DNA of 64,000 nucleotides from contig NC_007775.1 in NCBI RefSeq assembly GCF_000013205.1, forward strand, positions 2,042,501 through 2,106,500. Direction: 5' to 3'. The position numbers were made by a program, and so were the translations under genes. Below are positions 1 to 8,865 of this stretch, piece by piece; position 1 is the stretch's first letter, and each line of letters starts with the position of its first letter. A model generated the notes under the pieces. That model was not told the DNA's origin, ran no database searches, and worked only from the letters and a program-made list of their open reading frames with translations. Source of the DNA: Synechococcus sp. JA-3-3Ab (GTDB lineage Bacteria; Cyanobacteriota; Cyanobacteriia; Thermostichales; Thermostichaceae).

Positions 1-228
1 TTGGCGCAGGGATCCCAAGCTTTCCCTTCCGGTGCCGGGAGCAGGATCGAACCAGCGCACATAGGCCAAGTGATGGTCGAGGGGTTGGGTTTTCCCCCCC
101 AAAAAGGGCACCTCGTTCAACACCAACCGCCACTGCCCCTGGCGCAGCTCGTACTTAATGGCTGCCGCCATGATCCCGGCCTGAACCTGCAGCTCCTCGT
201 CAAAAGCCTGCAACTGGTTCTGATACAT
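1..228 (-). CDS. hypothetical protein, 3' end outside window
   Basis: An open frame starts at an ATG (226-228 on the complement) and runs off the left edge without a stop, giving 76 residues. The protein begins MYQNQLQAFDEELQVQ and continues with a charged/hydrophobic pattern (KYELRQGQWRLVLNEVPF) that looks like real coding sequence. I do not recognise the family. The opposite strand also has a frame here, but its product is low-complexity and has no such pattern. No membrane segment or catalytic motif is visible in the part shown. Confidence 0.6.
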   Translation of the reverse strand, partial: MYQNQLQAFDEELQVQAGIMAAAIKYELRQGQWRLVLNEVPFLGGKTQPLDHHLAYVRWFDPAPGTGRESLGSLRQ

Positions 229-265
229 TCACGCTGAACTCTCCTGAACATGGTTCAGGAAAGAA

Positions 266-273
266 GCGATCGC
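266..273. repeat. HIP1 octamer GCGATCGC
   Basis: This intact GCGATCGC palindrome lies in the gap between the first two minus-strand genes. HIP1 is very frequent in many cyanobacterial genomes. It is rare in this window, where GGGATCCC-like palindromes dominate instead. Confidence 0.6.
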
Positions 274-451
274 ATCCTGCTTATCTCTGAGCAGGAAGGC
301 GGTATCCCGCAAAGCCCTGAGGAATACCCCCCGAGCGCTTTCCCCCTTCACTTCCCGGCAACCGTTGCGGTGGACTCAAGGATCAGGGGGAAACTTGGTC
401 TACTATATCCCTCTCAATGACTTTTGCCAAACCGCCTAAAGCTCAGTAAAT

Positions 452-709
452 TCAGCAAAGTTCAGGGTTTTGGGGGTTAGAGGCATGCTCCACTTCCAAG
501 CGGTAGAAGACGGCGGCAAACACCAGCAGGATCCCCCCCATGACCCCGGCAAAGCTGCGGGCCAAGCGACGGCGGCTGTGCTGAAACAATTCCGCCTCTT
601 TTGTCGCGGCCTTCTGGCTCAGGTGCTGCTGAAAAGTTGGCCTCAGAGAAACCCAGTCCCAGCCCAGCCGCGGGAGAGAATGCTTTGGCCCGGCTCTTTT
701 GGCCTCCAT
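452..709 (-). CDS. small single-pass membrane protein, unknown
   Basis: The 85-residue product has a basic, arginine-rich N-terminal half (RRRLARSF) followed by one hydrophobic helix near residues 54-68 (GVMGGILLVFAAVFY). This suits a small membrane protein with a positive cytoplasmic side. It starts 21 bases after the response regulator stop on the same strand, so the two are probably cotranscribed. I recognise no family. Its position and the clean hydrophobic segment support a real gene, but the short length leaves doubt. Confidence 0.5.
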   Translation of the reverse strand: MEAKRAGPKHSLPRLGWDWVSLRPTFQQHLSQKAATKEAELFQHSRRRLARSFAGVMGGILLVFAAVFYRLEVEHASNPQNPELC

Positions 710-730
710 GCCACCTCTAGGGAACTGCTT

Positions 731-1420
731 CTATGGGTCTGCTTCCGGGGAGGGGATGCGCAGCCGGTACCCCTGGCCGTACACCGACTCCAGCCAATCC
801 TGGGCCTCCACCTCCTTTAACCGTAACCGCAACCGCCGCACCAGCGCCGCCACGGCATTGCTTTCCGGCTCACAGCCCCACTCCCACACCGCCTGCTCGA
901 TCTGGCCCCCACTGAGCACCTGGTGGGGGTGGCGCATCAGGTACTCCATCAACTGAAACTCTTTGCCCGAAAGCTGCACTTGCCGCCCCTGCCGCTCCAG
1001 GGTGAGGCTGGCCAGGTGCAACTGCAGGGATCCGAGGCTGAGGCTGTCGCCTTGCCATTGGGGGGAACGGCGCCCCAACGCCCGCACCCGCGCCAGCAGC
1101 TCTATCAGATCCACCGGCTTGACCAGGTAGTCGTCTGCCCCCGCATCCAACCCCTGTACGATGTCCGACGTGGCATCCTTGGCGGTTAACATCAGCACCG
1201 GTGCGCATCCCCCCGAGCGGCGGTACTGCTGACAGAGTTGGATCCCGCTGATCCCCGGCAGCATCCAATCCAAGATGAGGAGATCATAGGCTTTCTCCTC
1301 CATCAGCCAGGCAGCCGTCTCCCCTTCGCTGGCGCAGTCCACCACATGGCCGCACTTGGCCAGAGCAGCCTGCAAAGGCTCCAACTGCTCCAGGTCGTCT
1401 TCCACCAACAAAATTCGCAT
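731..1420 (-). CDS. OmpR/PhoB-family response regulator
   Basis: This is a two-component response regulator of 229 residues. The receiver domain (about residues 1-120) shows the acidic pocket in RILLVEDD, the phospho-acceptor Asp in LLILDWMLPG and the conserved Lys in DYLVKPVDL. A winged-helix DNA-binding domain follows (about 130-225) and ends in the typical ESVYGQGYRL. I chose the ATG at 1420 because the receiver begins there; a longer frame adds only ten unlikely residues. The overall form resembles cyanobacterial RppA/NrsR-type regulators. No histidine kinase is adjacent, so the partner and target genes are unknown. Confidence 0.88.
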   Translation of the reverse strand: MRILLVEDDLEQLEPLQAALAKCGHVVDCASEGETAAWLMEEKAYDLLILDWMLPGISGIQLCQQYRRSGGCAPVLMLTAKDATSDIVQGLDAGADDYLVKPVDLIELLARVRALGRRSPQWQGDSLSLGSLQLHLASLTLERQGRQVQLSGKEFQLMEYLMRHPHQVLSGGQIEQAVWEWGCEPESNAVAALVRRLRLRLKEVEAQDWLESVYGQGYRLRIPSPEADP

Positions 1421-1498
1421 GTCCCGCTTGCTACCCACCGATCCCACTCTGCCAGGCTAGGATGGCGGAGAAAAGCCATCTCCCGGATCCCTCAAACC

Positions 1499-1891
1499 AT
1501 GGCCAACCCGTTCAAGCTTCTTCAGTCACGTGAGCCCAGCCTGGGGGCCGACTTCTGGCTGGCCTTGCCCCTGGCCGGGATCCTGTTTGGGGTGGGCGGA
1601 GAATGGGTGACCGGCCAAGTGCTGAGCCGTCCCCGCCCGCAGGTCCAGCCTTTGGCCATTCGCAGCCAGCAGGAGGCCATTCTAACTCTGGATATTCTCT
1701 CCATCCAAGCGGAGATCCGCCGCCGCCGCGGCTACACCAAGGTGGAGGTGACGACCACCAATCCCCATTTGCGCAAGCTGGAATTTGAATTTCCGGAGCT
1801 GGATCCGGATCGGGTGGCCGCCCAGATTGCCCAAGAGCTGGGCCTCACCCCCGACCAGGTGCAGCGCCTCACCTGCTACAGCTTGGACTAG
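1499..1891 (+). CDS. conserved cyanobacterial membrane protein, unknown function
   Basis: The 130-residue protein begins MANPFKLLQS and has one hydrophobic segment at about residues 18-36 (ADFWLALPLAGILFGVGGEW). A soluble tail contains EIRRRRGYTKVEVTTT and a helical end (AQELGLTPDQVQRLTCY). It is transcribed divergently from the response regulator, about 80 bases away, and converges on the binding-protein gene. I chose the ATG at 1499 because upstream sequence in the frame reads as noise. The function is unknown. Confidence 0.65.
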   Translation: MANPFKLLQSREPSLGADFWLALPLAGILFGVGGEWVTGQVLSRPRPQVQPLAIRSQQEAILTLDILSIQAEIRRRRGYTKVEVTTTNPHLRKLEFEFPELDPDRVAAQIAQELGLTPDQVQRLTCYSLD

Positions 1892-1945
1892 AAAGATATT
1901 TCAAGATATTTCAAACAGGAAGGCTATCTCCCGCGTTCCCTTGGG

Positions 1946-2818
1946 TCAGCCCTCCGAAAAAATCCGGGCCAACTGCTCGCAGGCCGCTCTAATCTTCTCC
2001 AGGGTGCCGGGGTTGACCAAGCCGTAGTAGTCAAATCCATAGACCCTCTGGGTTTGAACAGCTTGCAGTTGATTCCAAAAGGGGCGGGAACGGAAAAAGG
2101 CCAAGGGATCCGCCGCCTCCGGGTTGACCACCAACAAAACCTCGGGGTTGGCTTCCAGGATGCGCTCTGCCGCAAGGGTGACATAGCCGCGAAATTGCCC
2201 TTGGCTTTGCAGGGCAGCCGTCAGGTTATCGGCGCCAAAGCGCTCCAGCAGATCCCCGGCCCAGCTTTGCCGGTTCGGAGAGAGAATCGGCTGGGTGCCC
2301 ACCAAGAGCAAGGTTTTGGGTCGAACGCGGGGCAGTTCCTGGGGCAAAAGCGATCCGTACTCCCGCAGCAAGGGATCCGGATCCGCCCCCAAGGCAGCAG
2401 CCAGAGTGGCGATGGTTGCTTCCAGGGCAGCCCAACTGTCCACCTGCGTGAGATAGGTGGGGATCCCCAATGCCTGCAATCGTTCTGCCAAAGCCGTGTG
2501 AAAGCCACTGGCCCCCACCACCCAGTCCGGTTGCAGGGCCACGATTTGCTCCAGGTTAGGTTGGTTGCCCAGCCCCAGCCGAGTTATGCCCTGAAAGCGG
2601 GGATCCGCCTCCAACAAGCGCCCGGACGGGATCCCCACCAGCTTGTCCGGAGCCAGGCGATAGAGAATATCGGCTGTCAAGGTGGTGAGGCTGGCCACTC
2701 GCCGAACCGGAGCTGGCGGGATCTGGCTTTGGGCGCGGGCCAAGCGACCCATTCCCCAAACCCCCAGGCTGGCCAGGCCCAAGACAAGGAGTTGACGGCG
2801 AGAAAGACAAGACGGCAT
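1946..2818 (-). CDS. periplasmic metal-chelate/cobalamin-type ABC substrate-binding protein
   Basis: This is a helical-backbone (class III, BtuF/FhuD-like) solute-binding protein of 290 residues, expected to bind an iron chelate, heme or corrinoid and pass it to the FecCD-type permease. The N-terminus carries a twin-arginine signal (SRRQLLVLGLASLG) ending near ARAQ. The mature part shows RRVASLTTLTADILYRL and the family pattern PNLEQIVALQPDWVVG. The ATG at 2818 is preferred because the signal peptide starts there and it clears the tonB stop at 2848 by 29 bases. It is the last gene of the uptake operon. The ligand cannot be read from sequence. Confidence 0.85.
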   Translation of the reverse strand: MPSCLSRRQLLVLGLASLGVWGMGRLARAQSQIPPAPVRRVASLTTLTADILYRLAPDKLVGIPSGRLLEADPRFQGITRLGLGNQPNLEQIVALQPDWVVGASGFHTALAERLQALGIPTYLTQVDSWAALEATIATLAAALGADPDPLLREYGSLLPQELPRVRPKTLLLVGTQPILSPNRQSWAGDLLERFGADNLTAALQSQGQFRGYVTLAAERILEANPEVLLVVNPEAADPLAFFRSRPFWNQLQAVQTQRVYGFDYYGLVNPGTLEKIRAACEQLARIFSEG

Positions 2819-2847
2819 GGACGATCTCCAAAACAGTTCCAAAACAG

Positions 2848-4167
2848 TCAATTGAGGGTGAACTGAATCGGCACCGTTACCCACGACTCAATCGGGGTGT
2901 TGTTCCTCAAGGCGGGGCTAAATTGCCAGCGTTGCACCGCCTCTTGTGCGGCCCTGTCCAGGGCCGGGAAGCCGCTGGAAGAGACAATTTCCACCTGCTG
3001 CACCTGCCCTTGGGCATCCACCTTGACCCGCAACAGCACTTGCCCCTGCTGGTTGAGGCGGCGGGCTTGGGGAGGGTACTGCGGCGGCGGGTTGCGCCCC
3101 GGGATGGGGCGGGCCAGGATGTCCGGCCTGGCAGCCACTGCTGCGGGCGAGGAGGTGGGGGAGGATGCCTCCCCGGCCCCTTCTGCCGCTGTCGGCGCAG
3201 AACCCTGCGCTTGGGATCCACCGAGGCCACCCGTCCCAGGAGCGCTGGATCCAGATCCCTCGCTCCCGCCGGGGGAAGCAGTGCCCCCGCCACCCGAACG
3301 GATCCCTTGGATGAGGGGGGTGAAGCGGGGAATGGGAGCGCTCGTAGCAGCCACGGGGGGCGGCCTGTCGGCCACAGGTGCAGCCGTGGGGGTAGCCACC
3401 GGAGTTGGAGGGGGCTGCTGTGGTGAGGGGGTGACCGTCGGTGTTGGGGAGGGCGGAGGAGGGGTTGGTGCGGCCATCGGCGTGGGTGGAGGGGTCGGCT
3501 CCGGCTTTGCTGTGGGAACAGGCGTAGGGGTGGGGGGCGGCGTTTGCAAAGCCAGCTCAGACTTGGGAACGGCCGTGGTCTCTACTCTCTCCTGAGGCGC
3601 AGGAGCCGGTGGGGGTGGGTTATCCGCGGGAGGTGATTCCGGGGCCGGGTCGCTCGGCTCCCCTGCCGGCTTGGGCAAGGCCGAATCTGCCTCTGCCGCA
3701 AGCTGCGGCGGCAGCGGATCCTCCAGCCACAGCGTGACCGGGATCCGCACTTCGGGCTCCAGCAGAGGTCGAAATCCCCACCCAACCCATCCCAGCAGCC
3801 CCAGCAGATGCAGAAGCAGCGAGAGCAAAGTCTCCCAGCGCAGCGGGCGGGGCTCCCGACTTTGCCCAGGCAACTCAGGGAGATCCTCCAGCGAGGCGCA
3901 GGCAACTGAGAGGGCAAGGGAGCAATAGCCCGCCAGCAGCGCCTCCCTAAGTAGCTTCTCCCCCCAGCCGATCCAACGCAGTCCTCCAGATCTTTGGCGC
4001 CGCCCCATTGCCCACAGCCCCAGCTCCAGCCAGGCCAGACCCACCCCGTAGGCCATGCCTGCCTGCTGCCAATACCCCATCTGCAGGCGCCACAAAAGCC
4101 GAGGGTGGGATCCCCTCCCCGAAGAAGCGGATCCCCGGTTGGTGTGAGTGGGGGGTTCGGCGAGCAT
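2848..4167 (-). CDS. tonB: TonB-family energy transducer with extra N-terminal hydrophobic segments
   Basis: The 439-residue protein ends in a clear TonB C-terminal domain (about residues 345-439): PPQYPPQARRLNQQGQVLLR, then AVQRWQFSPALRNN. A long Pro/Thr/Ala-rich spacer (about 165-290) precedes it, as expected for a protein that crosses the periplasm to contact a receptor. The membrane helix (LLSLLLHLLGLLGWVGWG) is near residue 115, not at the N-terminus. Two more hydrophobic stretches precede it (YGVGLAWLELGLWAMG and EALLAGYCSLALSVACASL). A start at the internal Met near residue 30 is possible. No exbB or exbD is in the window. Confidence 0.88.
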   Translation of the reverse strand: MLAEPPTHTNRGSASSGRGSHPRLLWRLQMGYWQQAGMAYGVGLAWLELGLWAMGRRQRSGGLRWIGWGEKLLREALLAGYCSLALSVACASLEDLPELPGQSREPRPLRWETLLSLLLHLLGLLGWVGWGFRPLLEPEVRIPVTLWLEDPLPPQLAAEADSALPKPAGEPSDPAPESPPADNPPPPAPAPQERVETTAVPKSELALQTPPPTPTPVPTAKPEPTPPPTPMAAPTPPPPSPTPTVTPSPQQPPPTPVATPTAAPVADRPPPVAATSAPIPRFTPLIQGIRSGGGGTASPGGSEGSGSSAPGTGGLGGSQAQGSAPTAAEGAGEASSPTSSPAAVAARPDILARPIPGRNPPPQYPPQARRLNQQGQVLLRVKVDAQGQVQQVEIVSSSGFPALDRAAQEAVQRWQFSPALRNNTPIESWVTVPIQFTLN

Positions 4168-4207
4168 GGCTCGGGGCTATCTCGATGGGCACGGCTGGCG
4201 GGGAGTC

Positions 4208-6628
4208 CTAGAAGCGGCTGGAGAAGCTGAGGGCCACATGGCGCCCCGGCTGGGCCCGCCGCTCCACCTCAGGGCCGACAAAGAGGGTGCGGGTCTCGGA
4301 GTAGAGAAAATACTTCTCGTCGAAGAGGTTGAACACCCCGAAATTGAGCTGCCAGTTGTCGTCCAGGTTGTAGTAGCCCAGCAGATCCACCACCGTATAG
4401 CCGCTGGGCACAAAGGGAATCTGCGGGGGAGCGTTGGGGTTAGTTTGCACCACCTCCCGCTGCGGATCCCGCGGATCCGCCACCAGCGTGGCCACCAGCC
4501 TCGCCCCCCACACCTGGCTGGGATCGTCGTAGTGCAGCCCCAGCACCGCCGTCAGCGGCTCAATCGAAAGCAGGGGCTTGTTTTCTGTAAGATTGTCCCC
4601 CACCGCCCAGGCAAAGCTGCCGTTTAGGCTCCAGCCGGTTAGGTCGGGGCTGAAGAAATATTGCCCTGTCGCTTCCACGCCGTAGATGCGGGCGCGGCTG
4701 ACGTTTTGGCTCTGGAAGAGGATGACCGGCGGGGGCGGCGGGCTGCCGGGGGGGCCGGGGGGCGAGGGCTCAGATCCCACCCGCCGGAACGCCTCGATAA
4801 AGTCGTTGTAGGTGTTGTAGTAGGCGGCCAAACTGAAGCTGGCCTGCAGGTAGATCCCTCGCAAACCCACTTCAAAACCCTGGCTGGTTTCCGGGCGCAA
4901 GTCGGGGTTGGAGAGGGTGCGATAGCGAAAGAAGGGGCTGACCAAGTTGGTGAAGCCGCTGTTGATCTCGTTGTATTGGGGGGCCCGAAAGCCGGTGTTG
5001 TACTGGGCCGTAAAGGTAAGGTTGGGGTTTATCCTCCACACCAGGCCCAGCTTGGGGGAAACGGCATCGGCAAAGAGGCTGGCCGCTTCTGACCCACTTT
5101 TGAGGAAAGCTTCATCGGGACTGGGGGTGAGGTTGTAGGTGTCGTAGCGGATGCCGGGGATCAACGTCAAGTTGCCGCCGCCGAAATCGATCTCATCCTG
5201 CACATACAGCCCAAAACGGACGGTGTCCGAGTCGGGAAAATCTTTGGTGGGAAAGGTGTCTGGGGGAATGTTTTGGGTTACCGCTCCGGTTTGCAGGTTG
5301 GTCTGAAAACGGTTGCGGGGTCGTTCGTTGCGGGTGGTGGAAATCTCCATGCCATACACCAGGCGGTGGGAGAGATCCCCGGTTTGGAAGCGGCTTTGGG
5401 CCTGCAGGCTGGCTCCTAAAATGTTGCTGACCAGCTCGTTGAAGGTATCTCGCCGCACAGGTACGGGTCGGCCCTGCACGGTGATGGTGCGCTCTTCCAC
5501 GCTGGGCTCGCGGGTGCGGGCGGGCTGGTAGTAAATCTGGGCGGTGGCCAACTCAAAAGCGGGATTCTCAGGGTTGGCGTAGCGATACTCCAAACTGAGG
5601 CGGCTGCGCTCGGTGTCGATGGTTTCCCTAAATAAGCTGATGCCGGGATCCAGGTTGCGCCGCGAGAACGTGGTGGTGGTGCGGCTGTTGAAGTACTCGC
5701 CGGTCAGGGTGAGGCTTTCCAAGGGGCTGAAGCGGTAAACCAGCTTGGCCAAAACGTTGTCCCCATCCACCGTTTGTCGATCTTTAAAGCTGGGATCCGC
5801 TTTGATATCCGGCTCCCTGGCGTCGCGGCGGGTGTAGATGAGCAGGGCTTCCAAGTTCCCCTGCCGGCCCGCCAAGCTGAGGGTGTTGACAAAGCCTTGG
5901 TTTTTGCTGTCGTACTGGCTGGAGAGGCCCACATGGCTGTCCCGTTCCCCCAGCAGATCCGCCGGGTCTAGAGTAGTGTAGGTTACCACGCCCCCCAAGG
6001 CATCGCTGCCGTAGAGGGTGGAAGCGGGGCCGCGGATGATCTCCACCGTCTTCAGGGTCTCCAGCTCAAAGGTGTCCCGCCCGATGTTGAAGGGGCCGAA
6101 GGAAAACCGCTCCGGCTGCCGGATCCCGTCCACCTGGATCAGCACCCGGTTGGCGTCGAGGCCGCGGATGTTGAAGTCCTGCAGGCCATAGCGGACATTT
6201 CGCCGCACGCTCACCCCCGGCTCGTAGCGCACCAGATCCTGGATGTTCTGGATAAGCTCCTGCCGCAGCCGCTCCCGGTCGATGACGGTGATGGTGGCCG
6301 GGGAGTCGGCCAGGGTGCGCTCGGTGCGGGTGCCGGTGACCGTAACCTGCTGCAGGTTGAAGACGGGGGTGCCCTGCCGCAGCACTTGCAGATCCGCTTG
6401 CAGCCGCTCCACCTCCGCCTGATCCCCCCGCCGGCGGGCAGCTTCGATCTGGGCTTCTAGCTCGCGAATCTGCTCCTGGATGGTGGTGGCTCCCCGAGGG
6501 GTGGCCTGGGCCAGCAAAGGAGTCTCAGGGATCCGAGCCGCGGGTTGCGCCTGGGCCAGGGATCCCCAACTCAGCCCCAGGCCCAGCCCCAAGCTCACCG
6601 CCTTCCAGCCCCAACCGGTTACTCGCAT
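4208..6628 (-). CDS. TonB-dependent outer-membrane receptor, heme/hemoglobin-receptor-like
   Basis: This 806-residue protein has a signal peptide (ending LAQAQ), a short coiled-coil (about 47-85), a plug domain (about 92-220, QQVTVTGTRTERTLADSPAT, VEIIRGPASTLYGSDALGG) and a 22-strand-type barrel ending in phenylalanine (ALSFSSRF). In the barrel, FRAPQYNEI is followed by NPDLRPETSQGFEVGLRG, a pattern known from heme and hemoglobin receptors (FRAP and NPNL boxes). I therefore favour heme as substrate, but siderophore or corrinoid uptake is not excluded. It lies between the ATPase and tonB in one operon. The N-terminal coiled coil is a common cyanobacterial addition. Confidence 0.87.
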   Translation of the reverse strand: MRVTGWGWKAVSLGLGLGLSWGSLAQAQPAARIPETPLLAQATPRGATTIQEQIRELEAQIEAARRRGDQAEVERLQADLQVLRQGTPVFNLQQVTVTGTRTERTLADSPATITVIDRERLRQELIQNIQDLVRYEPGVSVRRNVRYGLQDFNIRGLDANRVLIQVDGIRQPERFSFGPFNIGRDTFELETLKTVEIIRGPASTLYGSDALGGVVTYTTLDPADLLGERDSHVGLSSQYDSKNQGFVNTLSLAGRQGNLEALLIYTRRDAREPDIKADPSFKDRQTVDGDNVLAKLVYRFSPLESLTLTGEYFNSRTTTTFSRRNLDPGISLFRETIDTERSRLSLEYRYANPENPAFELATAQIYYQPARTREPSVEERTITVQGRPVPVRRDTFNELVSNILGASLQAQSRFQTGDLSHRLVYGMEISTTRNERPRNRFQTNLQTGAVTQNIPPDTFPTKDFPDSDTVRFGLYVQDEIDFGGGNLTLIPGIRYDTYNLTPSPDEAFLKSGSEAASLFADAVSPKLGLVWRINPNLTFTAQYNTGFRAPQYNEINSGFTNLVSPFFRYRTLSNPDLRPETSQGFEVGLRGIYLQASFSLAAYYNTYNDFIEAFRRVGSEPSPPGPPGSPPPPPVILFQSQNVSRARIYGVEATGQYFFSPDLTGWSLNGSFAWAVGDNLTENKPLLSIEPLTAVLGLHYDDPSQVWGARLVATLVADPRDPQREVVQTNPNAPPQIPFVPSGYTVVDLLGYYNLDDNWQLNFGVFNLFDEKYFLYSETRTLFVGPEVERRAQPGRHVALSFSSRF

Positions 6629-6665
6629 AACGTTTCACTCTCCCAAAAACCCACAAAAAACCAAG

Positions 6666-7511
6666 TCAAACCTTCGCCTCAACACCCTTTCCTCCCAGCC
6701 AGAGGGGCCTTGCTGGGTCTGCGCTGCGCAGGGGGCAAAGCTGCGGCCCCACCGGCGTTGGCATCCACTCCACCTCCAGGCCAAACACCTCCTGCACCCT
6801 GCTGGGGGTCAAGACCGCCTGCGGGGATCCCAGGGCCTGCAACTGGCCGGATCCCAGCAGGGCCACCCGCCGGCTGTAGCGAATGGCCAGGTTCAGGTCG
6901 TGCAGCACGGTAATCACCGTCAGCCCTTGCTCCTGCTGCAGCCGTCGCAACAGCTCCAGCAGCTCCAGTTGGTGGCGCAGATCCAAAAACGTGGTGGGCT
7001 CGTCCAACAGCAGCACCTGCGGCTCCTGCACCAGGGCCAGCGCCAGGAAAGCCCGCTGCCGCTCGCCGCCGGAGAGCGTCTCCACCCGCCTCAGGGCCAG
7101 GGATCCCAGTCCCGTCTGCGCCAGCGCCCATTCCACCCGCTGCCGATCTGCCCGCGGCAACTGCCACACCCACCAGGGCTGGTGAGGAGAACGCCCCAAG
7201 CTCACCAATTGCCACACCGTCAGCCCTGCCGGGATCCGCGGCTGCTGGGGCAAAAGGGCCAACTGCCGGGCCACCTGTTGCGGGCTGAGCTGGGTGTGCA
7301 GATCCCAACCGTTCAGGTACACACGCCCCGCCTGCGGGATCAACACTCGGCTCAGCAGCCGCAGCAACGTCGATTTGCCGGAGCCATTGGGGCCGACAAT
7401 GCTCAGCCATTCCCCCGCCTGCAGGCTGAAGCTCACCTGATGGATCACCTGCCGCGAGCCATAGCCCCCGCTCAGCCCCTCGGCCTGCAAAATTGGCCGG
7501 CCCTCCCTCAT
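6666..7511 (-). CDS. FecE/BtuD-type ABC transporter ATPase
   Basis: This ATPase of 281 residues should power import of an iron chelate, heme or cobalamin. It shows Walker A GPNGSGKST near residue 37, the signature LSGGERQRA near 140, Walker B VLLLDEPTTFLD near 160 and the switch His in VLHDLNLAI. The ATG at 7511 overlaps the permease stop in an ATGA arrangement (7508-7511), which implies translational coupling. A longer frame upstream exists only because it reads through the permease gene. It is followed 37 bases later by the receptor gene. Confidence 0.92.
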   Translation of the reverse strand: MREGRPILQAEGLSGGYGSRQVIHQVSFSLQAGEWLSIVGPNGSGKSTLLRLLSRVLIPQAGRVYLNGWDLHTQLSPQQVARQLALLPQQPRIPAGLTVWQLVSLGRSPHQPWWVWQLPRADRQRVEWALAQTGLGSLALRRVETLSGGERQRAFLALALVQEPQVLLLDEPTTFLDLRHQLELLELLRRLQQEQGLTVITVLHDLNLAIRYSRRVALLGSGQLQALGSPQAVLTPSRVQEVFGLEVEWMPTPVGPQLCPLRSADPARPLWLGGKGVEAKV

Positions 7512-8551
7512 CGCTCTGCCCCCTGCTGCCGCAGCAGCCAGCCGAAAAACGGCGCCCCCATCAACGCCGTGACGATCCCCACCGGCAGCTCCACAGCCCC
7601 CAGCCGGGTGAGGAGATCGGCGCCGCTCAACAGAGCTGCCCCCCCGAGGGCCGAAAGGGGCAACAGCCAGCGGTGATCCGATCCCACCCCCTGGCGCACC
7701 ATGTGGGGCACCACCAACCCCACAAAGCCGATCAACCCCCCCACGCTGACGGCTGCCGCCGCCAACAAAGCTGCCACCAGGCCGATGGCCACCCGCGTCC
7801 GCGCCAACGGGATCCCCAAGCTCACCGCCATCTCTTCTCCCAGGCCCAGCAGGTTCAAAGCCCGCGCCTGCGCCCAGCCCAGCCCCAGCCCGACCAGGAT
7901 GTACACCCCGGCCACCCGCACCTCCGGCCAGCCCCGCCCGCTCAGGCTGCCGATCAACCACGTCAGGGCCACCTGCACCCGCTCATCGGCCATCAACAAT
8001 AAGGTGGAGCTAATGGCCCCAAAGAGCGCGCTGACGGCCACCCCCGCCAAGATCAGCCGCTCCACCGCCAGCCCGGAGCGGGTGCGCGCCAGGCCATACA
8101 CCAACACCGTGGTCAGCACCCCGCCCACCCAAGCCGCCAAGGGCACCCAAGCCGTCCACTCCCCCCAGGTGAGCAGCCCCACCGCCGCCAGGCCCGCCCC
8201 CGCCGAGATGCCCAGCAGGTAGGGATCCGCCAGCCCATTGCCCAACATCCCCTGCAGCAGGGCCCCCGCCATCCCCAAGGCCGCCCCCAGCAACTGGGCC
8301 AAAAGTGCCCGCGGCAGCCGCAACTGCCAGACAATGGTCTGCCGGACTGGATCCCCTTGCCCCCACAGGGCCTGCCACAGCTCCGCAAAAGTCATGGGAA
8401 CGGATCCCAAGGCAATCGAGATCCAAAGCAGCAAGAGGATGACACTCAGTAGCAAAACCGCCAAGCCGACCGGGGAGAGGATCCGCCTGGCCTGCCCCCA
8501 GCGTGTCTCCGAGTCAACTCCTGATGACAGACGCCCTTGATTGGCCAGCAT
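7508..8551 (-). CDS. FecCD-family ABC transporter permease
   Basis: The 347-residue polytopic membrane protein carries FecCD hallmarks: LRLPRALLAQLLGAALGMAG near residue 85, GLADPYLLGISAGAG, and VGLVVPHMVRQGVGSDHRW near the end. It should form the inner-membrane channel for the ATPase that overlaps it. I chose the ATG at 8551 (MLANQGRLSSG), preceded by a TGAGG ribosome-binding site. A TTG at 8665 would add 38 residues and leave almost no leader behind the promoter at 8682-8710. It is the first gene of the five-gene uptake operon. Confidence 0.9.
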   Translation of the reverse strand: MLANQGRLSSGVDSETRWGQARRILSPVGLAVLLLSVILLLLWISIALGSVPMTFAELWQALWGQGDPVRQTIVWQLRLPRALLAQLLGAALGMAGALLQGMLGNGLADPYLLGISAGAGLAAVGLLTWGEWTAWVPLAAWVGGVLTTVLVYGLARTRSGLAVERLILAGVAVSALFGAISSTLLLMADERVQVALTWLIGSLSGRGWPEVRVAGVYILVGLGLGWAQARALNLLGLGEEMAVSLGIPLARTRVAIGLVAALLAAAAVSVGGLIGFVGLVVPHMVRQGVGSDHRWLLPLSALGGAALLSGADLLTRLGAVELPVGIVTALMGAPFFGWLLRQQGAER

Positions 8552-8865
8552 CGCAAACCTCAGGACTTTTGAGAGGGGGAGATCCGCAAGACAGCTCCGA
8601 CCGGCTCGCCAGAGCAGCGAGCCCAACCCCGCCAAGCTTTCCAGCTTGTTGAGACTTAGATTCAATAAAGACGTAGCTGCCAGAATAACAGGCTTTCTGG
8701 GTTATTGCAAGTCAGTTCTAATAAGCTTCTGCCCGCGTCCCCCCCTTGAGTGCCAACCCTTTGGCGTGAGATCGGGCAACACCCAACCTACTCAGGCCTA
8801 ACCTGCCAGGGATCCGACTGCCCCGGGTAGGGTCATTCCCAGCAGCCGTGGAATGGGAAGTCCTT
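8552..8865. other. intergenic leader of the uptake operon
   Basis: This stretch separates the permease start from the IS605-type element. On the minus strand it holds the TTGCAA/TATTCT promoter. I saw no convincing Fur box, cobalamin riboswitch or small gene in it. Confidence 0.4.
8682..8710 (-). promoter_or_regulatory. sigma-70-type promoter for the uptake operon
   Basis: On the minus strand, TTGCAA (8705-8710) and TATTCT (8682-8687) are separated by exactly 17 bases. Transcription would begin near 8675 and give a leader of about 120 bases before the ATG at 8551. The match is four of six bases at the -35 box and five of six at the -10 box. No start-site data are available. Confidence 0.45.

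Noticed and set aside
1-237. Plus-strand frame at the left edge
   Set aside because: Its product is Gln/Pro/Gly-rich and lacks any pattern, while the complement gives a natural protein sequence.
7512-7961. Long upstream extension of the ABC ATPase frame
   Set aside because: It runs through the permease gene in another frame; the ATGA overlap at 7508-7511 gives the natural start.
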